DNA of 57,747 bases from Acinetobacter sp. ANC 3903. Lineage in GTDB: Bacteria; Pseudomonadota; Gammaproteobacteria; Pseudomonadales; Moraxellaceae. Positions 27,538-36,254 of the stretch are shown here, piece after piece. The stretch is from assembly GCF_002135315.1 (NCBI RefSeq), contig NZ_NEGA01000021.1, positions 1 to 57,747 of the forward strand, written 5' to 3'. The notes under the pieces are model-generated. The model was not told where the DNA came from and made no database searches. It worked only from the letters and a program-made list of their open reading frames with translations. How positions within the stretch are numbered: the first letter of the stretch is position 1; the number at the start of each line of letters is the position of its first letter. Made by a program: the position numbers and the translations under genes.

Positions 27538-28767
27538 TTAGGCAGCATACAAGATGCCATTTTCGAGCAGCTGTTCAATACGCTGATTGTCCCATCCCAT
27601 TTCATTTAAAATTTCACGTGTGTGCTCACCTAATTTAGGTGCACGCGTACGAACTTCGCCTGGCGTTAACGACATTTTCACGGGAATGCCAGGTACAGCT
27701 GTTGGGGTTGCCGTGCCTGGATGATCAACTAGCGGTAACATATTGCGCGCAGCGAAATGTTCATCCTTGAAGATCTCTTCACCGGTATAAATTGGGCTAA
27801 ATGGAACACGTCCACCAAAGAGTTCTTTTAATTCCAGTTTGGTCTTCTGTACCGTGTACTTTTCAATGGTCGCATTCAGTTCCAGATGATTTGCCCAGCG
27901 CGTACCTTCATTTAAGTATTTAGGTTCATCTTTCAATTCTGGACAGCCGAGTAAATCACAGAGCAAATGGAACTGTGGATCATGTGGCGCAGCAATAGCA
28001 ATAACGCCATCTTTTACTTTAATAGTACCAAATGGCGCCAGACCCGGAATGCCGTTGCCAACCGGTTTAGCCGACACGCCTAAATATGAAAATTGGCTCA
28101 CCACAATTTCTGAAAGTGCGAGAATACTGTCGGTCATTGCAACATCTACATATTGGCCCAGACCTGTATTTTTCGCATGCAGCAACGCTGATACTGTACC
28201 AAAGGCAGCAAACAAGCCAGATACTGTATCACCTGCACCACCGCCGACTTTTACCGGATGCTGTTCATCCTGACCGGTCACGCCCATCCAGCCGCCCATT
28301 GCCTGTGCAACAATGTCAAATGCTGGCCAGTTTTTATACGGGCTTTCACCACCTACGCGGTCACCAAAACCACGGATTGAGGTATAGACCAAACGTGGGT
28401 TAATTTCTTTCAACTGTTCATAGCCAAGTCCCATTTTTTCAAGAACGCCGGCACGGTAGTTTTCCACCAGACCATCCGCATTTTTGACCAGTTCAATCAG
28501 CGCTTCACGGCCTAATTCGGTTTTCAGGTTCAGTGAAATTGAACGCTTATTACGGTTACAGGATTGAAATAAACCGCCAAAAAAACGGTCCTTATCATCT
28601 GGGCGGAATGGTCCCATTTTACGGAAAAAATCGCCTTCTAAAGGTTCAACTTTAATGACATCAGCGCCATGATCCGCCAGCATTTGTGAACAGAATGGAC
28701 CTGCCAGGGCATGAGTTAAGTCCAGAATACGTAGCCCTTTTAAAGAACCCTGATTGTTATTTTGCAT
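27538..28767 (-). CDS. CaiB/BaiF class III CoA-transferase
   Basis: A 409-residue family III CoA-transferase. The catalytic Asp lies in PAFDIVAQAMGG (about residue 151), the same setting as in formyl-CoA transferase, so this is a true transferase, unlike the racemase-type relative at 22368. The N-terminus LRILDLTHALAGPFCSQMLA and GQYVDVAMTDSILAL are family marks. The likely job is to move CoA from a donor such as succinyl-CoA to the pathway acid. GGAG seven bases before the ATG at 28767 supports that start over a GTG two codons earlier. An operator copy (28788-28807) lies directly upstream. Confidence 0.87.
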   Translation of the reverse strand: MQNNNQGSLKGLRILDLTHALAGPFCSQMLADHGADVIKVEPLEGDFFRKMGPFRPDDKDRFFGGLFQSCNRNKRSISLNLKTELGREALIELVKNADGLVENYRAGVLEKMGLGYEQLKEINPRLVYTSIRGFGDRVGGESPYKNWPAFDIVAQAMGGWMGVTGQDEQHPVKVGGGAGDTVSGLFAAFGTVSALLHAKNTGLGQYVDVAMTDSILALSEIVVSQFSYLGVSAKPVGNGIPGLAPFGTIKVKDGVIAIAAPHDPQFHLLCDLLGCPELKDEPKYLNEGTRWANHLELNATIEKYTVQKTKLELKELFGGRVPFSPIYTGEEIFKDEHFAARNMLPLVDHPGTATPTAVPGIPVKMSLTPGEVRTRAPKLGEHTREILNEMGWDNQRIEQLLENGILYAA

Positions 28768-28787
28768 AAACACTCCATTGTTTTATT

Positions 28788-28807
28788 TCAACCAACCAGT
28801 TGGTTAT
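28788..28807. promoter_or_regulatory. TetR operator in front of the CoA-transferase gene
   Basis: TCAACCAACCAGTTGGTTAT differs from the perfect palindrome at the last two positions only. It lies 21 bases upstream of the start codon, where bound repressor would block transcription. Confidence 0.8.
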
Positions 28808-28829
28808 TTAAATCATTATGTGTGAAATA

Positions 28830-28863
28830 ATGAAAGCTGTAAAACGTTTTTAACAGCTTTCAT
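28830..28863 (-). terminator. Terminator of the aldehyde dehydrogenase gene
   Basis: The 11-bp inverted repeat ATGAAAGCTGT...ACAGCTTTCAT lies 43 bases after the stop on the minus strand. The U-tract is weak. Confidence 0.6.
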
Positions 28864-28905
28864 ACCAAAGTTTAAAGTTGAACAAATTTGAACGAGGAAT
28901 TCGCT

Positions 28906-30372
28906 TTAAACCGCATCTTTCGCTTTAGTTTGTACCGTCACCCAATGCGTGCGGGTAAATTCTTCAATAATCCAGCGACCATTGAAACGACCTAAACCAG
29001 AATTTTTCTCACCGCCAAACGGCGCATGTGACTGATCATCCACGGTAATATCATTAATATGGGTCATGCCTGCTTCTATGCCTAACGCAAAATTTACACC
29101 ACGTTCATGATTGGTGGTGCATACAGCACTGGAGAGACCATATTCGGTGTCATTTGCAAGTTCCAGAGCATGCGCTTCATCACGTGCTTTAATCACCGGC
29201 AAAACTGGACCAAAACTTTCTTCTTTCGCTAAAGCTGATTGCGGATCAACATCAATAAAGACATGCGGTGGAATCACCTGACCTTGAGTCTCGCCACCAA
29301 TAATCATTTTAGCGCCAGAAGCTTTTGCTTCTGCAATAATACGTTGGATGTTTTTGACCTGACTTTGATTGATAATTGGACCAATTAAAGTTCCCATCTC
29401 GTTCGGGTCACCGATAACTAATGTTTTAACCTTTTGTTCCAGTAAAGAGATGAAGTCATCATATACTTTTGCATCAACAATCACGCGGTTGGTGCTCATG
29501 CAGATTTGCCCCTGATGCATGAAACGGCCCATGACCGTCAGCTCTACAGCCAAGGCTAAATCGGCATCATCTAAAACCACCATCGGTGCATTGCCCCCGA
29601 GTTCAAGCGCAATACGCTTAATATACTTGCCACCGACTGCAAGCTGACCGACTCGTTTGCCAATTTCTGTAGAACCGGTAAATGAAATCAGGCTTGGCAC
29701 AGCATGTTCAACAAAATAGTCACCTATTTCACTGCCGGCACCGACCACGACATTGAGGACACCTGCAGGAAAACCCGCTTCTTCAAAGATTTTTGCCAGT
29801 AAAGTACCGCCTGTTACGGGCGTATCGCTTGCTGGTTTAAGCACCACGGTATTGCCCAAAGCAATAGCGGTAATGATTGAACGCATGCTGAGATGAAATG
29901 GAAAATTCCATGGACTGATCACGCCGATCACGCCTAAAGCTTTGCGGTAAATACGGCTCTGCTGATGCGGAACGCTGGTTGGCAGAATTTCACCATGGAT
30001 ACGCAGTGGAAAGGTTTTGGCTTCCGCAGTAATACCTTGAGCTGCACCCAGTTCAATGCTGGCTTTTAAACGTGTACTGCCCGACTCCTGAATCAGCCAG
30101 TCAATAATCTCTTCACCACGTGTTTTCAACACCTCTTCCAAACGCTGAATCAGTGCAATACGCTCGGCAGGCAAGGTTTTTTCCCATTGAGGCTGCGCTT
30201 TTTTTGCTGCTGCATAGGCTGCGTCCACATCTGCAATACTTGCCAGCTGAAACTGATGAATGAGCTGCTGATTATAGGGATTGAAATTTTCAGTTGTGCG
30301 GGATGATGAACCCGGCTGCCACTTGCCATCAATATACTGCTGATTTAACTGATCCTGATTGAGCACATTCAT
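28906..30372 (-). CDS. NAD(P)-dependent aldehyde dehydrogenase, benzaldehyde/vanillin type
   Basis: A 488-residue aldehyde dehydrogenase. The catalytic residues Asn156 (PWNFPF), Glu257 (ELGGNAP) and Cys291 (GQICMS) are all present. The C-terminus SHAPFGGEKNSGLGRFNGRW resembles benzaldehyde or vanillin dehydrogenases. It should oxidise an aldehyde intermediate to a carboxylate, perhaps the acid activated by the CaiB transferase. GGGAG precedes the ATG, and the operator at 30453-30472 lies 80 bases upstream. It sits downstream of the porin gene, with its own likely promoter. Confidence 0.88.
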   Translation of the reverse strand: MNVLNQDQLNQQYIDGKWQPGSSSRTTENFNPYNQQLIHQFQLASIADVDAAYAAAKKAQPQWEKTLPAERIALIQRLEEVLKTRGEEIIDWLIQESGSTRLKASIELGAAQGITAEAKTFPLRIHGEILPTSVPHQQSRIYRKALGVIGVISPWNFPFHLSMRSIITAIALGNTVVLKPASDTPVTGGTLLAKIFEEAGFPAGVLNVVVGAGSEIGDYFVEHAVPSLISFTGSTEIGKRVGQLAVGGKYIKRIALELGGNAPMVVLDDADLALAVELTVMGRFMHQGQICMSTNRVIVDAKVYDDFISLLEQKVKTLVIGDPNEMGTLIGPIINQSQVKNIQRIIAEAKASGAKMIIGGETQGQVIPPHVFIDVDPQSALAKEESFGPVLPVIKARDEAHALELANDTEYGLSSAVCTTNHERGVNFALGIEAGMTHINDITVDDQSHAPFGGEKNSGLGRFNGRWIIEEFTRTHWVTVQTKAKDAV

Positions 30373-30452
30373 GTAAACAACTCCCTGTTTCTTGTTTTGT
30401 GTTTATTGCCAGTGATAACTGACAATAAACATACGGCATATTTTTAAAAAAT

Positions 30453-30472
30453 ACAACCAACTATTCGGTTGA
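30453..30472. promoter_or_regulatory. TetR operator in front of the aldehyde dehydrogenase gene
   Basis: ACAACCAACTATTCGGTTGA matches the island operator at both half-sites with small changes. It lies between the porin gene stop and the dehydrogenase start. Confidence 0.75.
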
Positions 30473-30514
30473 TATTTTAATTTAAAAAAAATCTAATTCT
30501 GTATCATCCAGTCA

Positions 30515-31750
30515 TTAGAATTTGTAGGTGTAGTTGGTATAGAAACGATGTTCATCCAATTTGATGCCAGCACCTTCAAAGTCGGTTTTAATCAGCATAT
30601 ATTGAAAGCCCAAGCCCTTGAAACGGCCCTCTTTAATCCCGTAATTCAAGACCAGGTTGAACTCGCTTTCTTTGACATCATCAATGGCCGGATTTTTAAT
30701 ATGATCCGCCATAATATAACGGGTCATCATATTTAAACCATTAATGCCGATATCTGAAAAATCATAGTCGTAGCGGAATTGAACCGAACGTTCCTGCGCT
30801 TTATAAAAACTGATGCTACCCCACTGGGTTAAATACGGTGCAGGTGTCCAGCCGCTGAGCAAAGGAAATGCCGTATCGCCAGACATTTGCTGATAGCCCA
30901 GACCGAACTTATGCGGACCGTAATGCAGCATGGTCATGAAATTATAGGCTTGGTTATCAATTTTGCCCTGTAAGCTGTCGCCAGAATCTTGGGTATCGTA
31001 AATACCGGCATTTGTCGTCAGCTTCAATTGATCTGAAAATTTATGTTGATGCTTTAGTCCGATATAGTGCTGATCATAAATGTCTTCTAAGCCACCATAA
31101 AAATAGGAAACATCCAGACTTGGAGCCAATTTATAATCGATACCGAATACGTTTAAGCCATCGGAAACCTGACCGGTTTTATTCACGTCCAGTGTCAGTT
31201 TGGCATAGTCTTCTTTATCACGCGCCAAAACACGGTTAATACGTCCAGCCGTAATTCGGGTATTTTGAATATCGTTGGATTCCAGCATGATCCCTTTAAA
31301 AGTCGTCGGTAAGTTTCGGCTGTAATCGATATGCACAACCGGTAGCTTCGGCATCAACTGACCATATCGAATTTCAGTATTCGCTATTTTGGCTTTTAGC
31401 GTTAATCCTAATTGAGTCTGAGCTTGCTCCTGTTCGCCTGTAACCGGATTATTTGGCATGGTTCCATCACGTACCAGTTCATTGTCATTTTTCATCAAGC
31501 GCTCGGCATGCATAACCGTCCCATCCAGACCAAAAGCAACGGGACCAATCGGTTCCGCATAGCCTGATTTAATACTTAGCGATGCACTTTGAGACCAATG
31601 TTCAAATTCCGGAACAGGTTGGGTGTCCGGTATGCGATGCATATAAAAATTGCGAAAGTCCGCTTGAACCTGCGCATCTTTGACTACATCTGCTTGAGCA
31701 GCGCCCGCTGAACACACCAAGCACCCCAAAGTAAGTAATTTTAATTTCAT
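30515..31750 (-). CDS. OprD-family outer-membrane porin
   Basis: A 411-residue substrate-specific porin of the OprD/BenF type, beginning with a signal peptide MKLKLLTLGCLVCSAGAAQA and ending in a Phe (TNYTYKF), as usual for beta-barrels. Features of the family include DFRNFYMHR near the mature N-terminus and SIKSGYAEPIGPVAFGLDG. GAGG nine bases before the ATG at 31750 fixes the start; the longer frame would bury the signal peptide. It probably admits the aromatic or aliphatic acid used by the island. I see no clear TetR operator upstream. It contains many Met residues, in contrast to the OmpW and TorF proteins of the sulfur cluster. Confidence 0.85.
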   Translation of the reverse strand: MKLKLLTLGCLVCSAGAAQADVVKDAQVQADFRNFYMHRIPDTQPVPEFEHWSQSASLSIKSGYAEPIGPVAFGLDGTVMHAERLMKNDNELVRDGTMPNNPVTGEQEQAQTQLGLTLKAKIANTEIRYGQLMPKLPVVHIDYSRNLPTTFKGIMLESNDIQNTRITAGRINRVLARDKEDYAKLTLDVNKTGQVSDGLNVFGIDYKLAPSLDVSYFYGGLEDIYDQHYIGLKHQHKFSDQLKLTTNAGIYDTQDSGDSLQGKIDNQAYNFMTMLHYGPHKFGLGYQQMSGDTAFPLLSGWTPAPYLTQWGSISFYKAQERSVQFRYDYDFSDIGINGLNMMTRYIMADHIKNPAIDDVKESEFNLVLNYGIKEGRFKGLGFQYMLIKTDFEGAGIKLDEHRFYTNYTYKF

Positions 31751-32447
31751 ATCAGCAATCCTCTTTGCTTTCTTTCCAACTTTCCGTAGCTGCAATGGAG
31801 TTTCCCTCGTTCTTCTCGTTCAGAATACTTGAGAGCTTTTAGACTCATCTCCATTGCCTTGTTGATTGTGCATTCTTCATATCCATGAAAAATGTTTCCG
31901 CCTTCCTGCGGAAATACTTCTTACCCTTGTTTCAATCCTATGAATACAAAGCGGATGAGAAGCTAAACAACATCCCTGTCGTAAAGCCCACCTTTTAATA
32001 TGCGGTGATCAGATCATGCAGTTCTGTTCAACACGCCTATAATTCCTGTTTAGCCGATTTATCTTTAAAGCCAGGCTTCATGCCTCAGCAGACTCAACGG
32101 CGGTCTTTTTGAATCTCACTGATTTTTATAATCAACTGCATCATTTGACTGAACCTATGCAGGTTTCCTTTTCCGGTGCCTACAATGCAAGGGCCGCAAA
32201 TACCGTAAGTGATCATGAATGCAAGAATTTCAAATCCCTCAAAGGCAGTGGAAATATAGCGTCAAGCACTTCGACAATGCTCAATACTTTAGTCGGATCA
32301 CTTTTTGTTCATCAGGTCGCCACACTATACAGCCACATCATCCATTTTCTGTGCCAACTAGAAAGTTTGCCATTTATCAAACTTTATACATCCACTGCCT
32401 GTTAGGTTTGAGACCTCAAGATTTATTTCAAAAAACTATCTTTCTGA
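31751..32447. other. Long intergenic region, no gene recognised
   Basis: About 700 bp of mixed composition. A 98-codon frame from TTG (32109-32405) lacks a Shine-Dalgarno and resembles no family. The base composition is less AT-rich than true spacers, so it may be the decayed remains of a gene, but I cannot name one. Confidence 0.4.
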
Positions 32448-33152
32448 TTAGCTTACATTCACAGTTATGCCAGTCAGCCCAGTAATATCCGCACGCATGA
32501 CATCCCCTTTCACCACAGCACCTACACCTTCTGGCGTGCCGGTAAAGATTAAATCGCCCTGCTTCAGTTCAAATAAAGTCGAAAGATTGGCAATGGTTTC
32601 TGCAATATTCCAAATTAAATGATTCACATCGCTACGCTGTTTAGTTTCACCATTGACTGTTAAATGGATTTCTCCTGTATTCAGCTCACCTGTTTGACTT
32701 TTAGTGTGGATCAACCCTACTGGCGCCGAGTAATCAAATGCTTTACCCACTTCCCATGGACGACCTTTTTCACGCTGCGCCATTTGTAAATCTCGGCGGG
32801 TCATGTCTAGACCTACTGCATAACCGTAAATATAGTCGGCAGCATCTTCCACTGAAATATTTTTCCCGTCTTTGCCAATCGCTACGACCAGCTCGATTTC
32901 ATAATGGTAATTTGAGGTCATCTCTGGATAAGGAATTGAAATTTCTTCACCTGCAGGCACCGGCACAATTGACTGCGGGTCATTGGGTTTACAGAAGAAA
33001 AATGGCGGTTCACGGTCTGGATCGAAACCCATTTCACGCGCATGTGCTGCATAGTTACGGCCAACACAATAAACACGGCGTACCGGGAATAGATCTTGGC
33101 TATCTTGGACTGCAAGACCGACAATTGGCATTGGGTTAAATACAAAACTCAT
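32448..33152 (-). CDS. Fumarylpyruvate hydrolase (FAH superfamily)
   Basis: A 234-residue fumarylacetoacetate-hydrolase-fold enzyme of the short type. The fold marks YCVGRNYAAHAREMG (about 29-43), PFFFCKPND and YEIELVVAIGKDGK with its metal-binding Glu are visible, as is LKQGDLIFTGTPEGVG near the C-terminus. In the gentisate pathway it cleaves fumarylpyruvate to fumarate and pyruvate. It is the last gene of the gentisate operon, 33 bases after the isomerase. Length and context separate it from the 427-residue fumarylacetoacetase at 40687. Confidence 0.88.
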   Translation of the reverse strand: MSFVFNPMPIVGLAVQDSQDLFPVRRVYCVGRNYAAHAREMGFDPDREPPFFFCKPNDPQSIVPVPAGEEISIPYPEMTSNYHYEIELVVAIGKDGKNISVEDAADYIYGYAVGLDMTRRDLQMAQREKGRPWEVGKAFDYSAPVGLIHTKSQTGELNTGEIHLTVNGETKQRSDVNHLIWNIAETIANLSTLFELKQGDLIFTGTPEGVGAVVKGDVMRADITGLTGITVNVS

Positions 33153-33185
33153 GTTCTTTCCTTAATTTAAAATTCGATAGTCTAT

Positions 33186-33824
33186 TTAAATAGCGTCAGG
33201 TTGATTGCCGGGCGCTGCTTTCTGAAATGCCGGCAAAGCCATACATGCATCATAAACACGCTGAATATGTGGATATTTGCTCATGTCCACCTGAAAGCGT
33301 TTTGATGAATCCACCTGTGGAATTAAGTAAGCGTCGGCTAATGTCGGGGTATTGCCATAACAAAAATCACCACGCTCCAGATCTGCTGCAAGCAGACTTT
33401 CCAGCGCACTAAAGCCTTCATCAATCCAGTGCTGGCACCAGTTTTGTACTTGCTCATCATTCAGCGATAAGGTATTGCGTAGATATTCCAAAATCCTTTT
33501 ATTATTAATGGGATGAATATCACAGCCGATCAGCGCGGCATAACCGCGCACTTTCGCACGGGCAAAAGGCTCAGTCGGTAATAGCGGATGTTCAGGATGG
33601 GTTTCCTCTAACCATTCAATAATGGCCGGACTTTGAATCAGCTGCTGATCATTGACCGCCAGCACCGGCACAAAACCCTGCGGATTGATGGCTTTAAAAG
33701 CTGCTTGATGATGCTCATTTTTCATCAGTGAGACAGGCAGCAATTCATAAGAAATCTGCTTTAAGTTCAGTACAATACGGGTACGATGTGATGTCCCGCT
33801 GCGGAAAAACCCATACATTTTCAT
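33186..33824 (-). CDS. Maleylpyruvate isomerase, GSH-dependent (zeta-class GST)
   Basis: A 212-residue zeta-class glutathione S-transferase. The glutathione site appears as FRSGTSHRTRIVLNLK (about 7-22) in place of the usual SSxxxR(V)RI, followed by PQGFVPVL and QSPAIIEWLEE. It isomerises maleylpyruvate to fumarylpyruvate with glutathione as cofactor. Its ATG overlaps the TGA of the upstream monooxygenase gene by four bases. A paralogue with the classic SSAAYRVRI motif (41986) serves the fumarylacetoacetate-type pathway, so the window has two isomerases with different partners. Confidence 0.88.
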   Translation of the reverse strand: MKMYGFFRSGTSHRTRIVLNLKQISYELLPVSLMKNEHHQAAFKAINPQGFVPVLAVNDQQLIQSPAIIEWLEETHPEHPLLPTEPFARAKVRGYAALIGCDIHPINNKRILEYLRNTLSLNDEQVQNWCQHWIDEGFSALESLLAADLERGDFCYGNTPTLADAYLIPQVDSSKRFQVDMSKYPHIQRVYDACMALPAFQKAAPGNQPDAI

Positions 33825-35041
33825 GCTGCTGTCCCTGAATAGTGCTTAGCGGCGTCCAGACAGTTATCGACATTCCAGCTATAGAGCCAGGCCATCGCTT
33901 CATAAAAGCCTTCACTGCTGCGACCGCGCCATAAATCATTGCGAACCATGCGCTGTACGCCTTTGGCATGGTAAAGCTTGCCCATTTCACGTGACGACAG
34001 AACGATGCGTGCAGTACGGGCCACTCGCGCACGCTGATAGATTTCAAATGCTTCAACAATATTGTTATTGGTGATCCGCAGTGCTTCTCCCAAGGTCACT
34101 GCATCTTCCATCGCCATACATGCACCCTGCGCCATATACTGGGTGGTTGGATGAGCAGCATCGCCAAGCAGTGTCACACGGCCATAAGTCCACTGATCAA
34201 TTGGTTCACGGTCAGCAGTTGCCCAGCGGCGCCATGATTGTGGCAATTCAATCAACTGACGGGCTTTTGGACAGATGCCTTCAAAGTAAGACAGCACTTC
34301 TTCTTTAGAGCCATCTTTAACGCCCCATTCTTCCTGTTCGCGGCTGTGGAAAGTCACCACGACGTTATATTCTTCACCACCACGCAGTGGATAGTGCACT
34401 AAATGGCAATTCGGTCCGACCCAAATGCTGGCCGCGTTCCATTGTAAATCTTCAGGAAATTCCGCTTTTGGTACCACGGCGCGGTATACCACATGGCCCG
34501 TCACCAAGGCTGGATCACCGACATATTTTTCACGCACTACCGATTTCACGCCATCAGCGCCAATCAGTGCCTGACCGGTGTAACTATTTCCCTTATGGTC
34601 AGTAATGGTTACGCTGTCCTGATCCTGCTCGACATTGACGATACGGCAATCAGTGATGATCTCGATATCACCCACTTCCTGCGCACCTTCAACTAAAGAG
34701 CCATGAATGTCGGCACGGTGAATCACGGCATAGGGATTACCAAAACGCTGAATAAACTTTTCATCAGTTTCAATTCGACCCACCTGATACTCATCAATGG
34801 CATCATGCATGACCATATAATCGGTATAGACTGCACGGGCACGGGCACGATCACCGATGCCTAATGCATCAAAAGCATTAAAAGCATTCGGCCCCAGCTG
34901 GATACCTGCGCCAATTTCACCAATTTCCGGTGCCTGTTCAAAAATCTGAATTTTAAAACCACGCTTAGCCAAAGCGAGTGCAGCTGCAAAGCCACCAATA
35001 CCGCCTCCGGTAACTAAAATCGGCATATTCTGATTTGACAT
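33821..35041 (-). CDS. 3-Hydroxybenzoate 6-monooxygenase (FAD)
   Basis: A 406-residue class A flavoprotein hydroxylase. The dinucleotide-binding GGGIGG lies at 12-17, the DG motif in LIGADGVKSVVRE, and the GD motif in VTLLGDAAHPTTQYMAQGAC. The N-terminal segment EIGEIGAGIQLGPNAFNAFD is typical of 3-hydroxybenzoate 6-hydroxylases. It makes gentisate from 3-hydroxybenzoate with NADH and O2. Its position after the gentisate dioxygenase gene supports this. Salicylate hydroxylases are related, but they would yield catechol and would not fit the operon. Confidence 0.85.
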   Translation of the reverse strand: MSNQNMPILVTGGGIGGFAAALALAKRGFKIQIFEQAPEIGEIGAGIQLGPNAFNAFDALGIGDRARARAVYTDYMVMHDAIDEYQVGRIETDEKFIQRFGNPYAVIHRADIHGSLVEGAQEVGDIEIITDCRIVNVEQDQDSVTITDHKGNSYTGQALIGADGVKSVVREKYVGDPALVTGHVVYRAVVPKAEFPEDLQWNAASIWVGPNCHLVHYPLRGGEEYNVVVTFHSREQEEWGVKDGSKEEVLSYFEGICPKARQLIELPQSWRRWATADREPIDQWTYGRVTLLGDAAHPTTQYMAQGACMAMEDAVTLGEALRITNNNIVEAFEIYQRARVARTARIVLSSREMGKLYHAKGVQRMVRNDLWRGRSSEGFYEAMAWLYSWNVDNCLDAAKHYSGTAA

Positions 35042-35059
35042 GTTTTTCTTCCTTAAAAA

Positions 35060-36100
35060 CTAGACGCTGCGTGGACGGGTTGAATACAAACCGAGTTTCT
35101 TCTGCAGCGGCGCTTCATCTGCAACAAATACATAGGCTGGCTGTTCACTGCGATTGATTAAATCAATCTGGGCAAAACACGACGCACAAGCGGTGTCTGA
35201 ACGTGCCAGATCAAAATGATCGCTATTGACTGTAATGCTGAGCTGACCCTCAATCACATGAAAAATTTGTGCAGCAGATCGACGCGTCAGCTGTACCGTT
35301 TCATTCGGCGCAACACGAATTGCGGAATAACCAATAATGTTCTGACAGTCCTGACCTGTCTCGGGATTGATAAAGCTAACTTGTGCAGGTGCCTGATGAT
35401 TTGCATCTGCAGCCAAGGCATCCAGAACATTTTTGGTGTCTGTCCATGCATAACGTAACAGCGGAAAATTAGCGTTTTGCCTTACAAAATGTACCGTTGG
35501 CACCACGCCTTTGGCATAGTGATGCCCCAAATCTGTACCTTGAACCTGCTGCACATCGCCACCTTCCACATAGGAAGCTTCCATGTAATACACTAGTGGC
35601 AGATCAAGGACATCCAACCAGATCACTGGCTCATCCCCATCATGACCATGTTCATGCCACAACCCAGATGGGGTCAAAATCAGATCGCCATGTTCCATGA
35701 TGCATTTCTGCCCTTCAACTGTGGTAAAGGCACCTTTACCCTCAACCACCAAACGTACTGCATTTGGCGTATGTCGGTGTGATGGTGCCCATTCATTTGG
35801 CAACAGCAGTTGCATACCCAGATAAATCGACGAGGTTGCTTTCATGTTTTCCAGGCCATGACCCGGATTGGCCAAAACCAGTACGCGGCGTTCTGCCTTT
35901 TCAATCGGCGTCAGTTCACCCGCTTCAAGCAGTAAAGGTTTGATGTCACGATAATGCCAGGCGGTTGCTTTAGTCAGCGGCACAGGTTGTTTAGGTGGCA
36001 ATACATTGCGCAGGCTTGGCCATAGCGGTACTAAATTGGATTGGGTTAAATGATCAATATAGGTTTGAGGTAAATCTTCTAATCTCGCCAGTTGTTCCAT
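35060..36100 (-). CDS. Gentisate 1,2-dioxygenase
   Basis: A 346-residue bicupin Fe(II) dioxygenase. The metal-binding residues of the first cupin are visible as PSHRHTPNAVRLVVEGKG (His108, His110) and WHEHGHDG (His149, His151). It opens gentisate to maleylpyruvate. It is the first gene of the operon and faces the LysR gene divergently; GAG lies nine bases before the ATG. The order dioxygenase, 3-hydroxybenzoate hydroxylase, isomerase, hydrolase gives a complete route from 3-hydroxybenzoate to fumarate and pyruvate. Confidence 0.92.
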   Translation of the reverse strand: MEQLARLEDLPQTYIDHLTQSNLVPLWPSLRNVLPPKQPVPLTKATAWHYRDIKPLLLEAGELTPIEKAERRVLVLANPGHGLENMKATSSIYLGMQLLLPNEWAPSHRHTPNAVRLVVEGKGAFTTVEGQKCIMEHGDLILTPSGLWHEHGHDGDEPVIWLDVLDLPLVYYMEASYVEGGDVQQVQGTDLGHHYAKGVVPTVHFVRQNANFPLLRYAWTDTKNVLDALAADANHQAPAQVSFINPETGQDCQNIIGYSAIRVAPNETVQLTRRSAAQIFHVIEGQLSITVNSDHFDLARSDTACASCFAQIDLINRSEQPAYVFVADEAPLQKKLGLYSTRPRSV

Positions 36101-36220
36101 CTGCTTAATCTCGTCCTGATTCGCTCAAATCGCTTTCATTCATTGAAAGCTATAAAAAAATTACTTGGACTCAATCTAACAATCAGAATGTCTTGAATAC
36201 ATAAGTGAAAATGAATAGGC

Positions 36221-36241
36221 TGTATTGATAAAATCAATACA
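36221..36241. promoter_or_regulatory. LysR-type operator between the gentisate operon and lysR
   Basis: A perfect inverted repeat with 9-base arms TGTATTGAT and ATCAATACA separated by AAA. It contains the T-N11-A core of LysR sites and lies in the divergent intergenic region, directly in front of the regulator gene. Confidence 0.75.
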
Positions 36242-36254
36242 GCACCCCCTCAAT

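Noticed and set aside
32109..32405. 98-codon open frame in the intergenic region left of the gentisate operon
   Set aside because: It begins with TTG, has no Shine-Dalgarno, resembles no family and overlaps another open frame of similar length. It may be decayed sequence but cannot be called a gene.
34493..34696. Open frames antisense to the 3-hydroxybenzoate monooxygenase and similar shadows of other long genes
   Set aside because: They lie opposite well-supported coding sequence, have no ribosome sites and reflect codon bias on the real strand.
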